Assembly: GCA_031268395.1 (NCBI GenBank)
Contig: JAIRXI010000204.1
Location: forward strand, 1-6,783
From: Tannerella sp.
Lineage (GTDB): Bacteria > Bacteroidota > Bacteroidia > Bacteroidales > Tannerellaceae
DNA: 6,783 bases
Reading direction: 5' to 3'
Part shown: positions 1 to 4,959 of the stretch, piece after piece
Position numbering within the stretch: position 1 is the stretch's first letter
How the letters are laid out: the number at the start of each line of letters is the position of its first letter
Translations under genes and position numbers: made by a program
Notes under the pieces: model-generated
The model's input: the letters and a program-made list of their open reading frames with translations, nothing else
Databases searched by the model: none
Told to the model about the DNA's origin: nothing

Positions 1-14
1 GCTCCTGCCTTACA

Positions 15-67
15 GCAAGCCTGGAGGCTTGCCTTTAACCCGACGTAGCGAAAGACGCTACGCCGAG
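15..67 (+). repeat. Two-hairpin palindromic repeat, copy 1
   Basis: Two perfect hairpins stand side by side. Hairpin A pairs gcaagcc (15-21) with ggcttgc (26-32) around a 4-nt loop. Hairpin B pairs cgtagcg (44-50) with cgctacg (56-62) around a 5-nt loop and is followed by ccgagc. They are joined by a tttaac linker. A second copy lies on the minus strand at 6506-6558, and the hairpin B part recurs at 6652-6677. The copies differ mainly by compensated stem changes and by loop length, so the fold appears to be what is kept. The function is not known; this looks like a REP-like intergenic repeat. Confidence 0.75.
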
Positions 68-75
68 CGAGGCCG

Positions 76-97
76 TCATTGCGGGAGATCGCAATGA
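76..97. repeat. Perfect hairpin with CATTGCG motif
   Basis: The 8-bp arms tcattgcg (76-83) and cgcaatga (90-97) pair perfectly around the 6-nt loop ggagat. The preceding gccgtcattgcg resembles the gccgtcgtcattgcgag sequence at 6424-6440 and, in reverse complement, the cctcgcaaggacgg at 6610-6623. It belongs to a cattgcgag-type motif that I recognise as a frequent intergenic repeat in many bacterial genomes. It sits next to the two-hairpin repeat, giving a cluster of three hairpins in 15-97. No tract of T follows, so it is unlikely to be a terminator. Confidence 0.6.
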
Positions 98-159
98 AAA
101 GCAATGCACATAACCATGCTGTGTGAAGTATAAAAGGAGCATTCCGTTTTACGCTGCGC

Positions 160-267
160 GACCAGAGTTGCCGCTCTGGAGTGACCAGAGTTACCACTCT
201 TGAGTCTTTAGAGTGCTAACTCTTGAGTCTCCAGAGTGGTAACTCTTGAGTCTCCAGAGTGGCAAGG
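160..267. repeat. 23-bp tandem array that forms one large palindrome
   Basis: Four 23-bp units (160-182, 183-205, 206-228, 229-251) and a partial fifth (252-267) follow each other without spacers. The units carry a small dyad, typically AGAGT-N4-ACTCT, separated by TGAGTCTCC-like linkers. The array is also globally palindromic about position 216.5. Unit 2 (188-200) is the exact reverse complement of part of unit 4 (233-245), unit 1 (168-179) matches unit 5 (254-265) with one mismatch, and unit 3 is its own mirror (agagt 210-214 / actct 219-223). The outermost cgacc (159-163) and ggtcg (266-270) also pair if a 4-nt bulge is allowed. The 23-bp period is not a multiple of three, so it does not encode a peptide repeat. 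It lies about 90 bp upstream of the promoter of the 391 gene. Confidence 0.85.
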
Positions 268-353
268 TCGATGCGGCGGCATACATATCGGACGAATCCG
301 GCGCAAATGCGGGAATTTGGATGATGCCCGGACGCTGATTGGGAAAAATGATG

Positions 354-361
354 TAACTTTG
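354..361 (+). promoter_or_regulatory. Bacteroidota -7 promoter box for the 391 gene
   Basis: TAACTTTG matches the TAnnTTTG consensus used by the primary sigma factor of Bacteroides and relatives. It ends 29 nt before the ATG at 391, so the leader would be only about 20-25 nt. I see no convincing TTTG -33 element at the right distance. The weak AAAGG at 372-376 lies 14 nt from the start codon, which is farther than a usual Shine-Dalgarno site. Confidence 0.6.
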
Positions 362-390
362 TTTGTCGTTTAAAGGTTATATGTGACTGT

Positions 391-993
391 ATGAAAAAGT
401 GGATTTGCATGGGGATCATGCTGTTGTCTTTATCCGGTGCGGAAGCGAGAGTCGGTTTCGGCATCCGTGCGGGTGTTGCTTATGCATCCTTGACACAGCT
501 TGTGGACGAGAAAGTGGCGTATGGCGACCGGCTGGGATTCTGTGTAGCCGGAATCGTCGATATTCCGTTTTCCCGGAAGTTCTCCCTGCGTCCGGAACTG
601 GTCATACTGAATCTGGGCGGCGCCTATGACGTTGAATATCCGGTTGAGGAGCAGCCCTATCTACGGATGGAACGGATAAAAAGTTCGTATTATTCGCTCC
701 AGATGCCGCTGAATGTTACCTATAAGATACTGGTGAACAACTGGCAGTTTTGTGTATATGGCGGGCCGTCCGTGGCCGTTTCCACTCCGGTCAGGGAGAA
801 GGTGCTTCCCGAAGAACGGAAATTCCGTCCGTTCGACGTCGGCATGGGGGTCGGTTTCCACGTGCAGCATCGCCGCGTCTTTACCTCTATATATACCCAT
901 TCCGGATTGATAGACCGGCAAAGCCGCAAACAGTCGCACGAATCACAGCTTTACCAGAACAGCGTAATCTTCTCGCTGGGGTATTGGTTTTGA
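391..993 (+). CDS. PorT-like outer-membrane beta-barrel protein
   Basis: This 200-residue protein starts with a signal peptide: MKK, a hydrophobic stretch at about 4-17, and a probable cleavage after AEA at 19. The rest alternates polar and hydrophobic residues in short strands with tight turns, typical of a small barrel of the PorT/OMP_b-brl_2 type common in Bacteroidota. Recognisable family-like segments are GIRAGVAYASL (24-34), FSLRPELVILNLGG (64-77), SLQMPLNVTYKI (102-113), VYGGPSVAV (122-130) and the last strand SVIFSLGYWF, which ends in an aromatic residue as outer-membrane barrels do. Family proteins are usually about 180-250 residues, so it looks full length. Most members have no assigned function; a role in type IX secretion should not be assumed from the family name. 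It has its own promoter and is convergent with the minus-strand operon. The ATG at 391 is supported by the signal peptide. Confidence 0.85.
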   Translation: MKKWICMGIMLLSLSGAEARVGFGIRAGVAYASLTQLVDEKVAYGDRLGFCVAGIVDIPFSRKFSLRPELVILNLGGAYDVEYPVEEQPYLRMERIKSSYYSLQMPLNVTYKILVNNWQFCVYGGPSVAVSTPVREKVLPEERKFRPFDVGMGVGFHVQHRRVFTSIYTHSGLIDRQSRKQSHESQLYQNSVIFSLGYWF

Positions 994-1013
994 GGAATCG
1001 GTTTTGAGGAATC
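986..1013 (+). repeat. 14-bp tandem duplication across a stop codon
   Basis: ggttttgaggaatc occurs at 986-999 and again, directly adjoining, at 1000-1013. The first copy supplies the last two codons (Trp ends in its first G, then Phe) and the TGA stop of the barrel gene. The second copy is untranslated. This looks like a simple slippage duplication that left the protein unchanged. Confidence 0.8.
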
Positions 1014-1040
1014 CGCCGGGCAGGGGTTCCCGGACAGCGC

Positions 1041-1085
1041 ATAAGAAAAGAGGGATAAAGCGACTTCGCGTCGATGGATCCCTCT
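1041..1085 (-). terminator. Hairpin terminator of the sigma operon
   Basis: The arms agagggat (1049-1056) and atccctct (1078-1085) form a perfect 8-bp stem. The 21-nt loop contains a second short stem, cgac (1061-1064) with gtcg (1070-1073). Read on the minus strand, the stem is followed by TTTCTTAT, a U-rich tail, 43 nt after the stop codon at 1128. On the plus strand the hairpin is followed by A residues instead, so it does not look like a terminator for the barrel gene. Confidence 0.6.
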
Positions 1086-1127
1086 AAAAAAAAACAAAAA
1101 TCAAAATCTACCACTTGTGTACGGGTA

Positions 1128-1622
1128 CTATTTCTTGCCTCTGCCCGGTTTCGAATGTTCGCTTTTCGGGTCGGAACGGCGTTCGCCGTCGCGCATAAAT
1201 TCCCGCATGAACTTGAAGTCTGCCTGCTGGTATTTATACAGTTTCAGCGGCGAGAGGAGCTGTTTAAACTTCTCATAATACTCCTTTTCGAGCTGAGCCT
1301 CCCTGACGCGCGTTTCGATGTTGCAGTCAATGAGTTTCAGACAGGTCTCGTCGGAGAGTTTTTTCAGGGCACGGCTTTCCCGGTTCAGTTTCCGGCATTT
1401 CCGTCCCGCGTCAAACTGTTTTTGTTTCAGTTCGTTGTCCAGCGGGATAAAGGCCGCGGCCTCGTCTGCCGTCAGCCCCACTTCGGCCGTGATATAGGCG
1501 TTTCTTCTTGCCTGAAACGACTGCTTGTCGAACTTCTGCGTCCGGTCCTGCTCTTCCTGGGCTGCCGCAAAATGATTCAACAGCACGATGGCCATGCACA
1601 TGATAAATATACGCTGTTTCAT
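1128..1622 (-). CDS. Spy/CpxP-like periplasmic protein, third gene of the sigma operon
   Basis: This 164-residue protein has a clear signal peptide: MKQR, a hydrophobic core at about 5-20, and probable cleavage at AAA|Q (21/22). The mature part is highly charged and predicted to be mostly helical. It carries GLTADEAAAFIPLDNEL (49-65) and a second LSPLKLYKYQQADFKF segment (123-138). These resemble the paired LTxxQ-like helices of Spy/CpxP-type periplasmic proteins, which act as chaperones or stress sensors. The tail (146-164) is basic and probably disordered. Its ATG starts one base after the stop of the preceding gene (TGA-T-ATG), so translation is probably coupled. Position behind a sigma factor and a membrane protein suggests a periplasmic partner that could modulate sigma signalling, but that is inference. 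Two or more cysteines (76, 94, 100) are present after the signal peptide. Confidence 0.75.
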   Translation of the reverse strand: MKQRIFIMCMAIVLLNHFAAAQEEQDRTQKFDKQSFQARRNAYITAEVGLTADEAAAFIPLDNELKQKQFDAGRKCRKLNRESRALKKLSDETCLKLIDCNIETRVREAQLEKEYYEKFKQLLSPLKLYKYQQADFKFMREFMRDGERRSDPKSEHSKPGRGKK

Positions 1623-1623
1623 A

Positions 1624-2007
1624 TCATTCTATTATTTCCAGTTCTTCCGTAAATGCGTCATTATAATAGTTGCTTTCCAGATATTCCAGAAAGTCTTCGT
1701 CTTCCTCCGTCAGCAGGCCCTCCGAAGGCGCCACCTGCACATACAGGGATTCGCCGGACGACCGGTCTTTTTCCGTGGCGAAGAACAGGTTGAAAAGCCT
1801 GAAAGAGACAATCAGGCCGACGAAAACGGCTGCCAGGTAGAGCCACGGACGTATCCGTCCGTACAGGGAAATGGGTTTGGGTTCTTCGCGTGGTTTTTCG
1901 GGAAGCTGACTCATGATTCGGCCGGTCAGTCCTTTCAGATAACCGTCCGGCACCTGAAAGGGATTCCTGCCTTTCAGTTCATCCAGTTTTGTTTGTTTTG
2001 TTTCCAT
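1624..2007 (-). CDS. Putative anti-sigma factor, single-pass membrane protein
   Basis: The 127-residue protein has a cytoplasmic-like N-terminal part with NPFQVPDGYLKGL (15-27), a version of the NPFxVPxGYF motif seen in small proteins encoded next to ECF sigma genes in Bacteroidota. One transmembrane helix follows at about 54-76. The C-terminal part is acidic (EEDEDFLEYLE, 101-111; EELEIIE at the end). This layout fits an anti-sigma factor that holds the sigma factor at the inner membrane, though no zinc-binding ZAS motif (HxxxCxxC) is present, so the mechanism would differ from classical ZAS anti-sigmas. An upstream in-frame TTG at 2025 would add six residues. I prefer the ATG at 2007, preceded by AAAGAG and 49 nt after the sigma stop. 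The gene is second in the operon and is followed at 1 nt by the Spy-like gene. Confidence 0.75.
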   Translation of the reverse strand: METKQTKLDELKGRNPFQVPDGYLKGLTGRIMSQLPEKPREEPKPISLYGRIRPWLYLAAVFVGLIVSFRLFNLFFATEKDRSSGESLYVQVAPSEGLLTEEDEDFLEYLESNYYNDAFTEELEIIE

Positions 2008-2056
2008 ACTCTTTGCGCGTTTCAACGTTCGTTTGACTGTTTGGGAGTGAAATAGT

Positions 2057-2608
2057 TTAAAGGTCTTCGGTTAAAAAGGATTCGATTTTCCTGACGGCAT
2101 GAAAATAGGATGCCTTCAGTGCGCCGACCGAGGTGTCCAGGATCCCGGACATGTCTTCATATTTTATTTCGTCGTAGTAGCGCATGGTAAATACGATCCG
2201 CTGTTTTTCCGGCAACCGGAGGATGGCCTCCTGCAGTTTCAGTTCCAGCGCGTCTCCGTCAAAATACTCGTCACCCTTCAGCCGCTCCAGCAGGAAGGTG
2301 TCCGCGTCGTCGATCGAAATCTGGTTCATTGCCCGCTGACGATTCAGGAACGTAATGTTCTCGTTGATGGCGATCCTGGACATCCAGGTGAGAATCTTCG
2401 ACTCTCCGCGAAACTGTTCCAGATTCGTCCACGCCTTCAGGAACGTATTCTGCAGCACGTCGTTTGCGTCGTCGTGCGTCAGTCCCGTCTTGCGAATCAG
2501 CCAGTACAGTTTTTCGCCGCAGGCTTCAACGATCCGGGTGAAGGCGCTTCGCCGCGTCTCCGGATTGCGCAGCTGTTCCATTATCTCATCTTCCTTCAAT
2601 GCTTGCAT
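2057..2608 (-). CDS. ECF (group 4) RNA polymerase sigma factor
   Basis: At 183 residues this is the usual size for an extracytoplasmic-function sigma factor, which redirects RNA polymerase to stress or envelope genes. Region 2 covers about residues 21-92: DDANDVLQNTFLKAW (46-60) is the core-binding region 2.2, and ILTWMSRIAINENITFLNRQR (72-92) is the -10 recognition part. A linker follows, then region 4 at about 123-176 with LRLPEKQRIVFTMRYYDEI (130-148) and a helix-turn-helix (YEDMSGILDTSVGALKASYFHAVRKI, 150-175). The ATG at 2608 is preceded by AAAAAAGAAG. An in-frame ATG at residue 10, behind AAGGAAG, is an alternative start. It is the first gene of a three-gene operon with a candidate anti-sigma and a Spy-like protein, and it is divergent from the TonB-dependent receptor. 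Confidence 0.93.
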   Translation of the reverse strand: MQALKEDEIMEQLRNPETRRSAFTRIVEACGEKLYWLIRKTGLTHDDANDVLQNTFLKAWTNLEQFRGESKILTWMSRIAINENITFLNRQRAMNQISIDDADTFLLERLKGDEYFDGDALELKLQEAILRLPEKQRIVFTMRYYDEIKYEDMSGILDTSVGALKASYFHAVRKIESFLTEDL

Positions 2609-2628
2609 CCGCTTCTTTTTTCAGGGCG

Positions 2629-2636
2629 TAAATATA
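2629..2636 (-). promoter_or_regulatory. Weak candidate -7 box for the sigma operon
   Basis: On the minus strand the bases read TATATTTA, one base away from the TAnnTTTG consensus, 20 nt upstream of the ATG at 2608. No other good box is visible between the two divergent genes on this strand. The operon might also use a promoter recognised by its own ECF sigma factor, which I cannot recognise from sequence alone. Confidence 0.35.
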
Positions 2637-2684
2637 CTCATTTGCGCAGAGATGGGGTAGCGGAGGGGGGAAAACGCCTGTTAA

Positions 2685-2753
2685 CAATCCGTAAACTCCG
2701 TGCATGGAGCCTGCGTTCTTCCTATCTTTGCACCTGTATTTTTTTACGGATTG
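2685..2753. promoter_or_regulatory. 11-bp inverted repeat bracketing the receptor promoter
   Basis: caatccgtaaa (2685-2695) and tttacggattg (2743-2753) are exact reverse complements with 47 bp between them and centres 58 bp apart. The -7 box of the receptor gene (2723-2730) lies between them. The left arm is upstream of the expected start of transcription, so it would not be in the receptor mRNA. A pair of protein-binding half-sites or operators is therefore more likely than an RNA hairpin. A second imperfect palindrome, ctccgtgcatggag (2696-2709, one mismatched pair), directly adjoins the left arm. Confidence 0.55.
2723..2730 (+). promoter_or_regulatory. Bacteroidota -7 promoter box for the TonB receptor
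   Basis: TATCTTTG is a full match to TAnnTTTG, ending 30 nt before the ATG at 2761. The predicted leader is about 24 nt, too short for a riboswitch. No clear TTTG -33 element is visible. No Shine-Dalgarno sequence precedes the ATG; the leader is AT-rich, as is common in this phylum. Confidence 0.65.
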
Positions 2754-2760
2754 AATAGAT

Positions 2761-4776
2761 ATGAAGAGAATAAGAATCAGCGAGTTTCGGGTCTTCCGGT
2801 TCAGGAGGTTTGCCCGGAAGGGGTACAGTGCATTCAACAGCATGCACAGGGTGGTGAACATCGGCGTGCTGGCGGGATGTATGCTGACCTTTGCCCCTGC
2901 GGCGCCGGGCCGGGCGCAGACGCCGGTTGCCGCGCCGCCGGCCGAAACGCTGCTGGAGGAAGAGCTGGAAGAGGTGACTGTGACGGCGCCGCACGTCGAG
3001 ACGCCGGCCGGCCAGGTGGCCAGGCCGGTCACTGTTATCCGCCGGGAGCAGATTGAGCAGGCGCCCGTCCGGAGTGTCGAAGAACTCCTGAATTACGTGG
3101 CCGGCGTCGACGTCGTTCAGCGGGGTGGACACGGCGTCCAGGCCGATATTTCCCTCCGCGGCGGCTCGGCTGACCAGACAGCCGTCCTCCTGAACGGCGT
3201 TAACTTTACCAGTTCGCACACGGGTCATTACAGTATGGACCTTCCCGTCAACCTTTCCGACATCGAACGCATTGAAGTGATTCACGGCCCCGCGGCACTG
3301 GCCTGCGGGGCCGGCGCTTTTTCCGGAGGGATCAACATCATTACCCGGAAAGTGACCGGCGCCGGCCTGCAGGCCGACGCTGCGGGCGGCATGTACGGAC
3401 TGCATGAGGCGGAAGTGCGGGGCGCGGCCGGCGCGGGACGGATGAGCGGCAGCCTGTCTGCCGGCTACCGGGCATCGGACGGGTATACCGAACACAGCGA
3501 CTACCGGCTGCTCGACCTGTTCTGGCAGGCCGGGTGGGAGGCGGGGGCCTGTTCGCGTGTCGACATGCAGCTGGGGTATAACCGCAAAAGGTATGGCGCG
3601 AATACGTTCTATTCCGCACGCTATCCGGACCAGTATGAACGGACGGATGCCTGTGCGGGTTCCCTGAAGGGGACGTTCGGGAAGGCGCTGAAGTGTACTC
3701 CCGTTGTTTACTGGAACAGGCATTACGACTGTTTCGACCTGATCCGGAATACGGATACCGGCCGGAATTATCACCGGGGAGATACGTATGGTGCAGGTCT
3801 GACGGCCCGGTATGCTTCGCGGCTGGGGGTCACCGGTTTTGGCGGTGAATGGAGGCGCGAGGCGATCGTGAGCAGCAACCTGGGTCGCCCGATGGCGGTG
3901 CCGCAGGGGCATTATACGCATCGCGACGGGCGTACCGGGGTGTCGGTCTCGCTGGAGCATACGGTCGAATGGAAACGTTTTTCCGTGTCGGCCGGGGCGC
4001 TGGCAAACCGGAACACGCTGCAGGAGGGAGTCTGTTTCTATCCTTCGGCCGGTGCGGTCTTCCGCCCCATTCCCACGCTCCGCCTCAGCACGTCGTGGAG
4101 CCGTTCGACACGCCTGCCGACGTTTACCGACCTGTATTACACTACCGAGACGCATGTAGCCGACGAACAGCTGAAGCCGGAACGCTCGGAGTCGGTGGAC
4201 TGGGGTGTCCGCTTCAGCCGCCCGTTTGTCACGGCCACGCTCGGGGCTTACCTGATGTGGGGGCGCGACATTATCGACTGGGTCAGGGCGCCCGGCGAGG
4301 AGAGGTGGGCGTCGTGGAACCTGACCGAAATTGACAGGCGGGGTGTGGAGGCCGGTCTGACGTTCCGCCCGGGCGAACGGACCACCCTGTCCGTCCACTA
4401 TGCCCGCATGTTCCAGGCGTGTGAGGCCGGGGGGATGGAGTCGAGGTATTCCCTGAATTACCTGCGCGACAAACTGACGGTCCGCTTCGTCCATCCCGTC
4501 TGCGGGGGGCTTTCGGCCGGCTGGCATGTCCGTTTCCAGAAACGCATGGGCGTCTTCCGTAAATACGAAAACGGGGTGGACGAGGGGCTGCACCCGTTTC
4601 CCGCCTTCTCGACGCTCGACCTTAAACTGGATTACAGGCGGGGCGACTGGCACGTTTACCTCCTTCTGAACAATCTTTGCAATACGCATTATTACGACGT
4701 CGGGAACGTGCCCCAGGCCGGACGCTGGCTGACGGGAGGCGTCGGCTTCCGGCTGCCCGAACCGCCGGAACGGTGA
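2761..4776 (+). CDS. TonB-dependent outer-membrane receptor, BtuB-like architecture
   Basis: This 671-residue protein is a TonB-gated importer of the outer membrane. The N-terminus is a long basic segment (RVFRFRRFARKGYSAFNSM, 10-28), then a hydrophobic signal core (31-44) and probable cleavage near GRA|Q (52/53). A TonB-box-like EEVTVTA (70-76) precedes the plug domain (about 80-197), with SVEELLNYVAGVDVVQRGG (105-123), LRGG (132-135), VLLNGV (142-147), IERIEVIHGPAA (168-179) and GGINIITR (189-196). The remaining roughly 470 residues form the barrel and end with NNLCNTHYYDVGNVPQAGRW and a last strand GGVGFRL. The size and the GNVPQAGRW-type end resemble BtuB/corrinoid or siderophore receptors rather than the roughly 1000-residue SusC glycan type. 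The substrate cannot be read from sequence: no cobalamin riboswitch and no partner lipoprotein lie beside it. It has no carboxypeptidase-like N-terminal domain. M28 is an alternative start, but similar basic extensions occur in related receptors. Confidence 0.9.
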   Translation: MKRIRISEFRVFRFRRFARKGYSAFNSMHRVVNIGVLAGCMLTFAPAAPGRAQTPVAAPPAETLLEEELEEVTVTAPHVETPAGQVARPVTVIRREQIEQAPVRSVEELLNYVAGVDVVQRGGHGVQADISLRGGSADQTAVLLNGVNFTSSHTGHYSMDLPVNLSDIERIEVIHGPAALACGAGAFSGGINIITRKVTGAGLQADAAGGMYGLHEAEVRGAAGAGRMSGSLSAGYRASDGYTEHSDYRLLDLFWQAGWEAGACSRVDMQLGYNRKRYGANTFYSARYPDQYERTDACAGSLKGTFGKALKCTPVVYWNRHYDCFDLIRNTDTGRNYHRGDTYGAGLTARYASRLGVTGFGGEWRREAIVSSNLGRPMAVPQGHYTHRDGRTGVSVSLEHTVEWKRFSVSAGALANRNTLQEGVCFYPSAGAVFRPIPTLRLSTSWSRSTRLPTFTDLYYTTETHVADEQLKPERSESVDWGVRFSRPFVTATLGAYLMWGRDIIDWVRAPGEERWASWNLTEIDRRGVEAGLTFRPGERTTLSVHYARMFQACEAGGMESRYSLNYLRDKLTVRFVHPVCGGLSAGWHVRFQKRMGVFRKYENGVDEGLHPFPAFSTLDLKLDYRRGDWHVYLLLNNLCNTHYYDVGNVPQAGRWLTGGVGFRLPEPPER

Positions 4777-4814
4777 TTCATTTGAACTGAGCATAGCCTT
4801 TTTGAGCGCAACGT

Positions 4815-4874
4815 GCGGATAATTTGTGCATCAACACAAGGCGGTGGATTTGGGATGCTTACGTGTCTATCCGC
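4815..4874 (+). other. Structured intergenic segment between the receptor and MATE genes
   Basis: gcggata (4815-4821) pairs with tatccgc (4868-4874), and inside it ttgtg (4824-4828) pairs with cacaa (4835-4839) around a 6-nt loop. A further small stem cagc/gctg lies at 4887-4899, just before the terminator at 4906-4940. The whole 4777-4940 stretch could be the receptor mRNA's 3' untranslated region or a small RNA, but I see no promoter box in it. No gene is visible here. Confidence 0.25.
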
Positions 4875-4905
4875 GTGCTTTTGACACAGCGCCGTGCTGC
4901 ATCAG

Positions 4906-4940
4906 GCCCGTGCGTGGCGATGTGCCTGCGGGCTTTTTTT
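4906..4940 (+). terminator. Intrinsic terminator upstream of the MATE gene
   Basis: gcccg (4906-4910) pairs with cgggc (4929-4933) around an 18-nt loop and is followed at once by seven T residues (4934-4940). It lies about 130 nt after the receptor stop codon and would end the receptor transcript. The T tract runs directly into the -7 box of the MATE gene at 4942, so termination and initiation signals are packed side by side. Confidence 0.65.
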
Positions 4941-4941
4941 G

Positions 4942-4949
4942 TATCTTTG
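4942..4949 (+). promoter_or_regulatory. Bacteroidota -7 promoter box for the MATE gene
   Basis: TATCTTTG is identical to the box of the TonB receptor gene. Only 10 nt separate its end from the ATG at 4960, so transcription would start about 3-7 nt before the start codon. The mRNA would be nearly leaderless. The -33 region would fall inside the terminator hairpin. Confidence 0.6.
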
Positions 4950-4959
4950 CAGTTGTATT

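Noticed and set aside
160..267. CRISPR array
   Set aside because: The 23-bp units directly adjoin one another, with no unique spacers between repeats and no cas genes nearby. It is a tandem palindromic array instead.
391..993. Assignment of the barrel gene as porT itself, part of type IX secretion
   Set aside because: Only the general small-barrel pattern is visible, no other type IX secretion gene is nearby, and many unrelated Bacteroidota barrels share this fold.
1074..1652. 192-residue open frame on the plus strand opposite the Spy-like gene
   Set aside because: It runs through the operon terminator hairpin and has no domain, whereas the minus strand gives a signal peptide and a helical Spy-like pattern.
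2609..2760. Cobalamin riboswitch in front of the BtuB-like receptor
   Set aside because: The predicted leader is only about 24 nt, the whole intergenic region is 152 nt, and no B12-box-like GCCACTG sequence is present.
2722..4794. 690-residue open frame on the minus strand opposite the TonB receptor
   Set aside because: It is a shadow of the receptor gene in GC-rich codons. It is rich in Arg, Pro, Gly and His, shows no recognisable domain, and the plus strand encodes a clear plug and barrel with promoter and signal peptide.
4894..4959. N-terminal extension of the MATE protein from a GTG start
   Set aside because: The 22 extra residues overlap the terminator hairpin, its T tract and the -7 box, and MepA-like proteins begin close to the PLTLGTE-type motif reached from the ATG at 4960.
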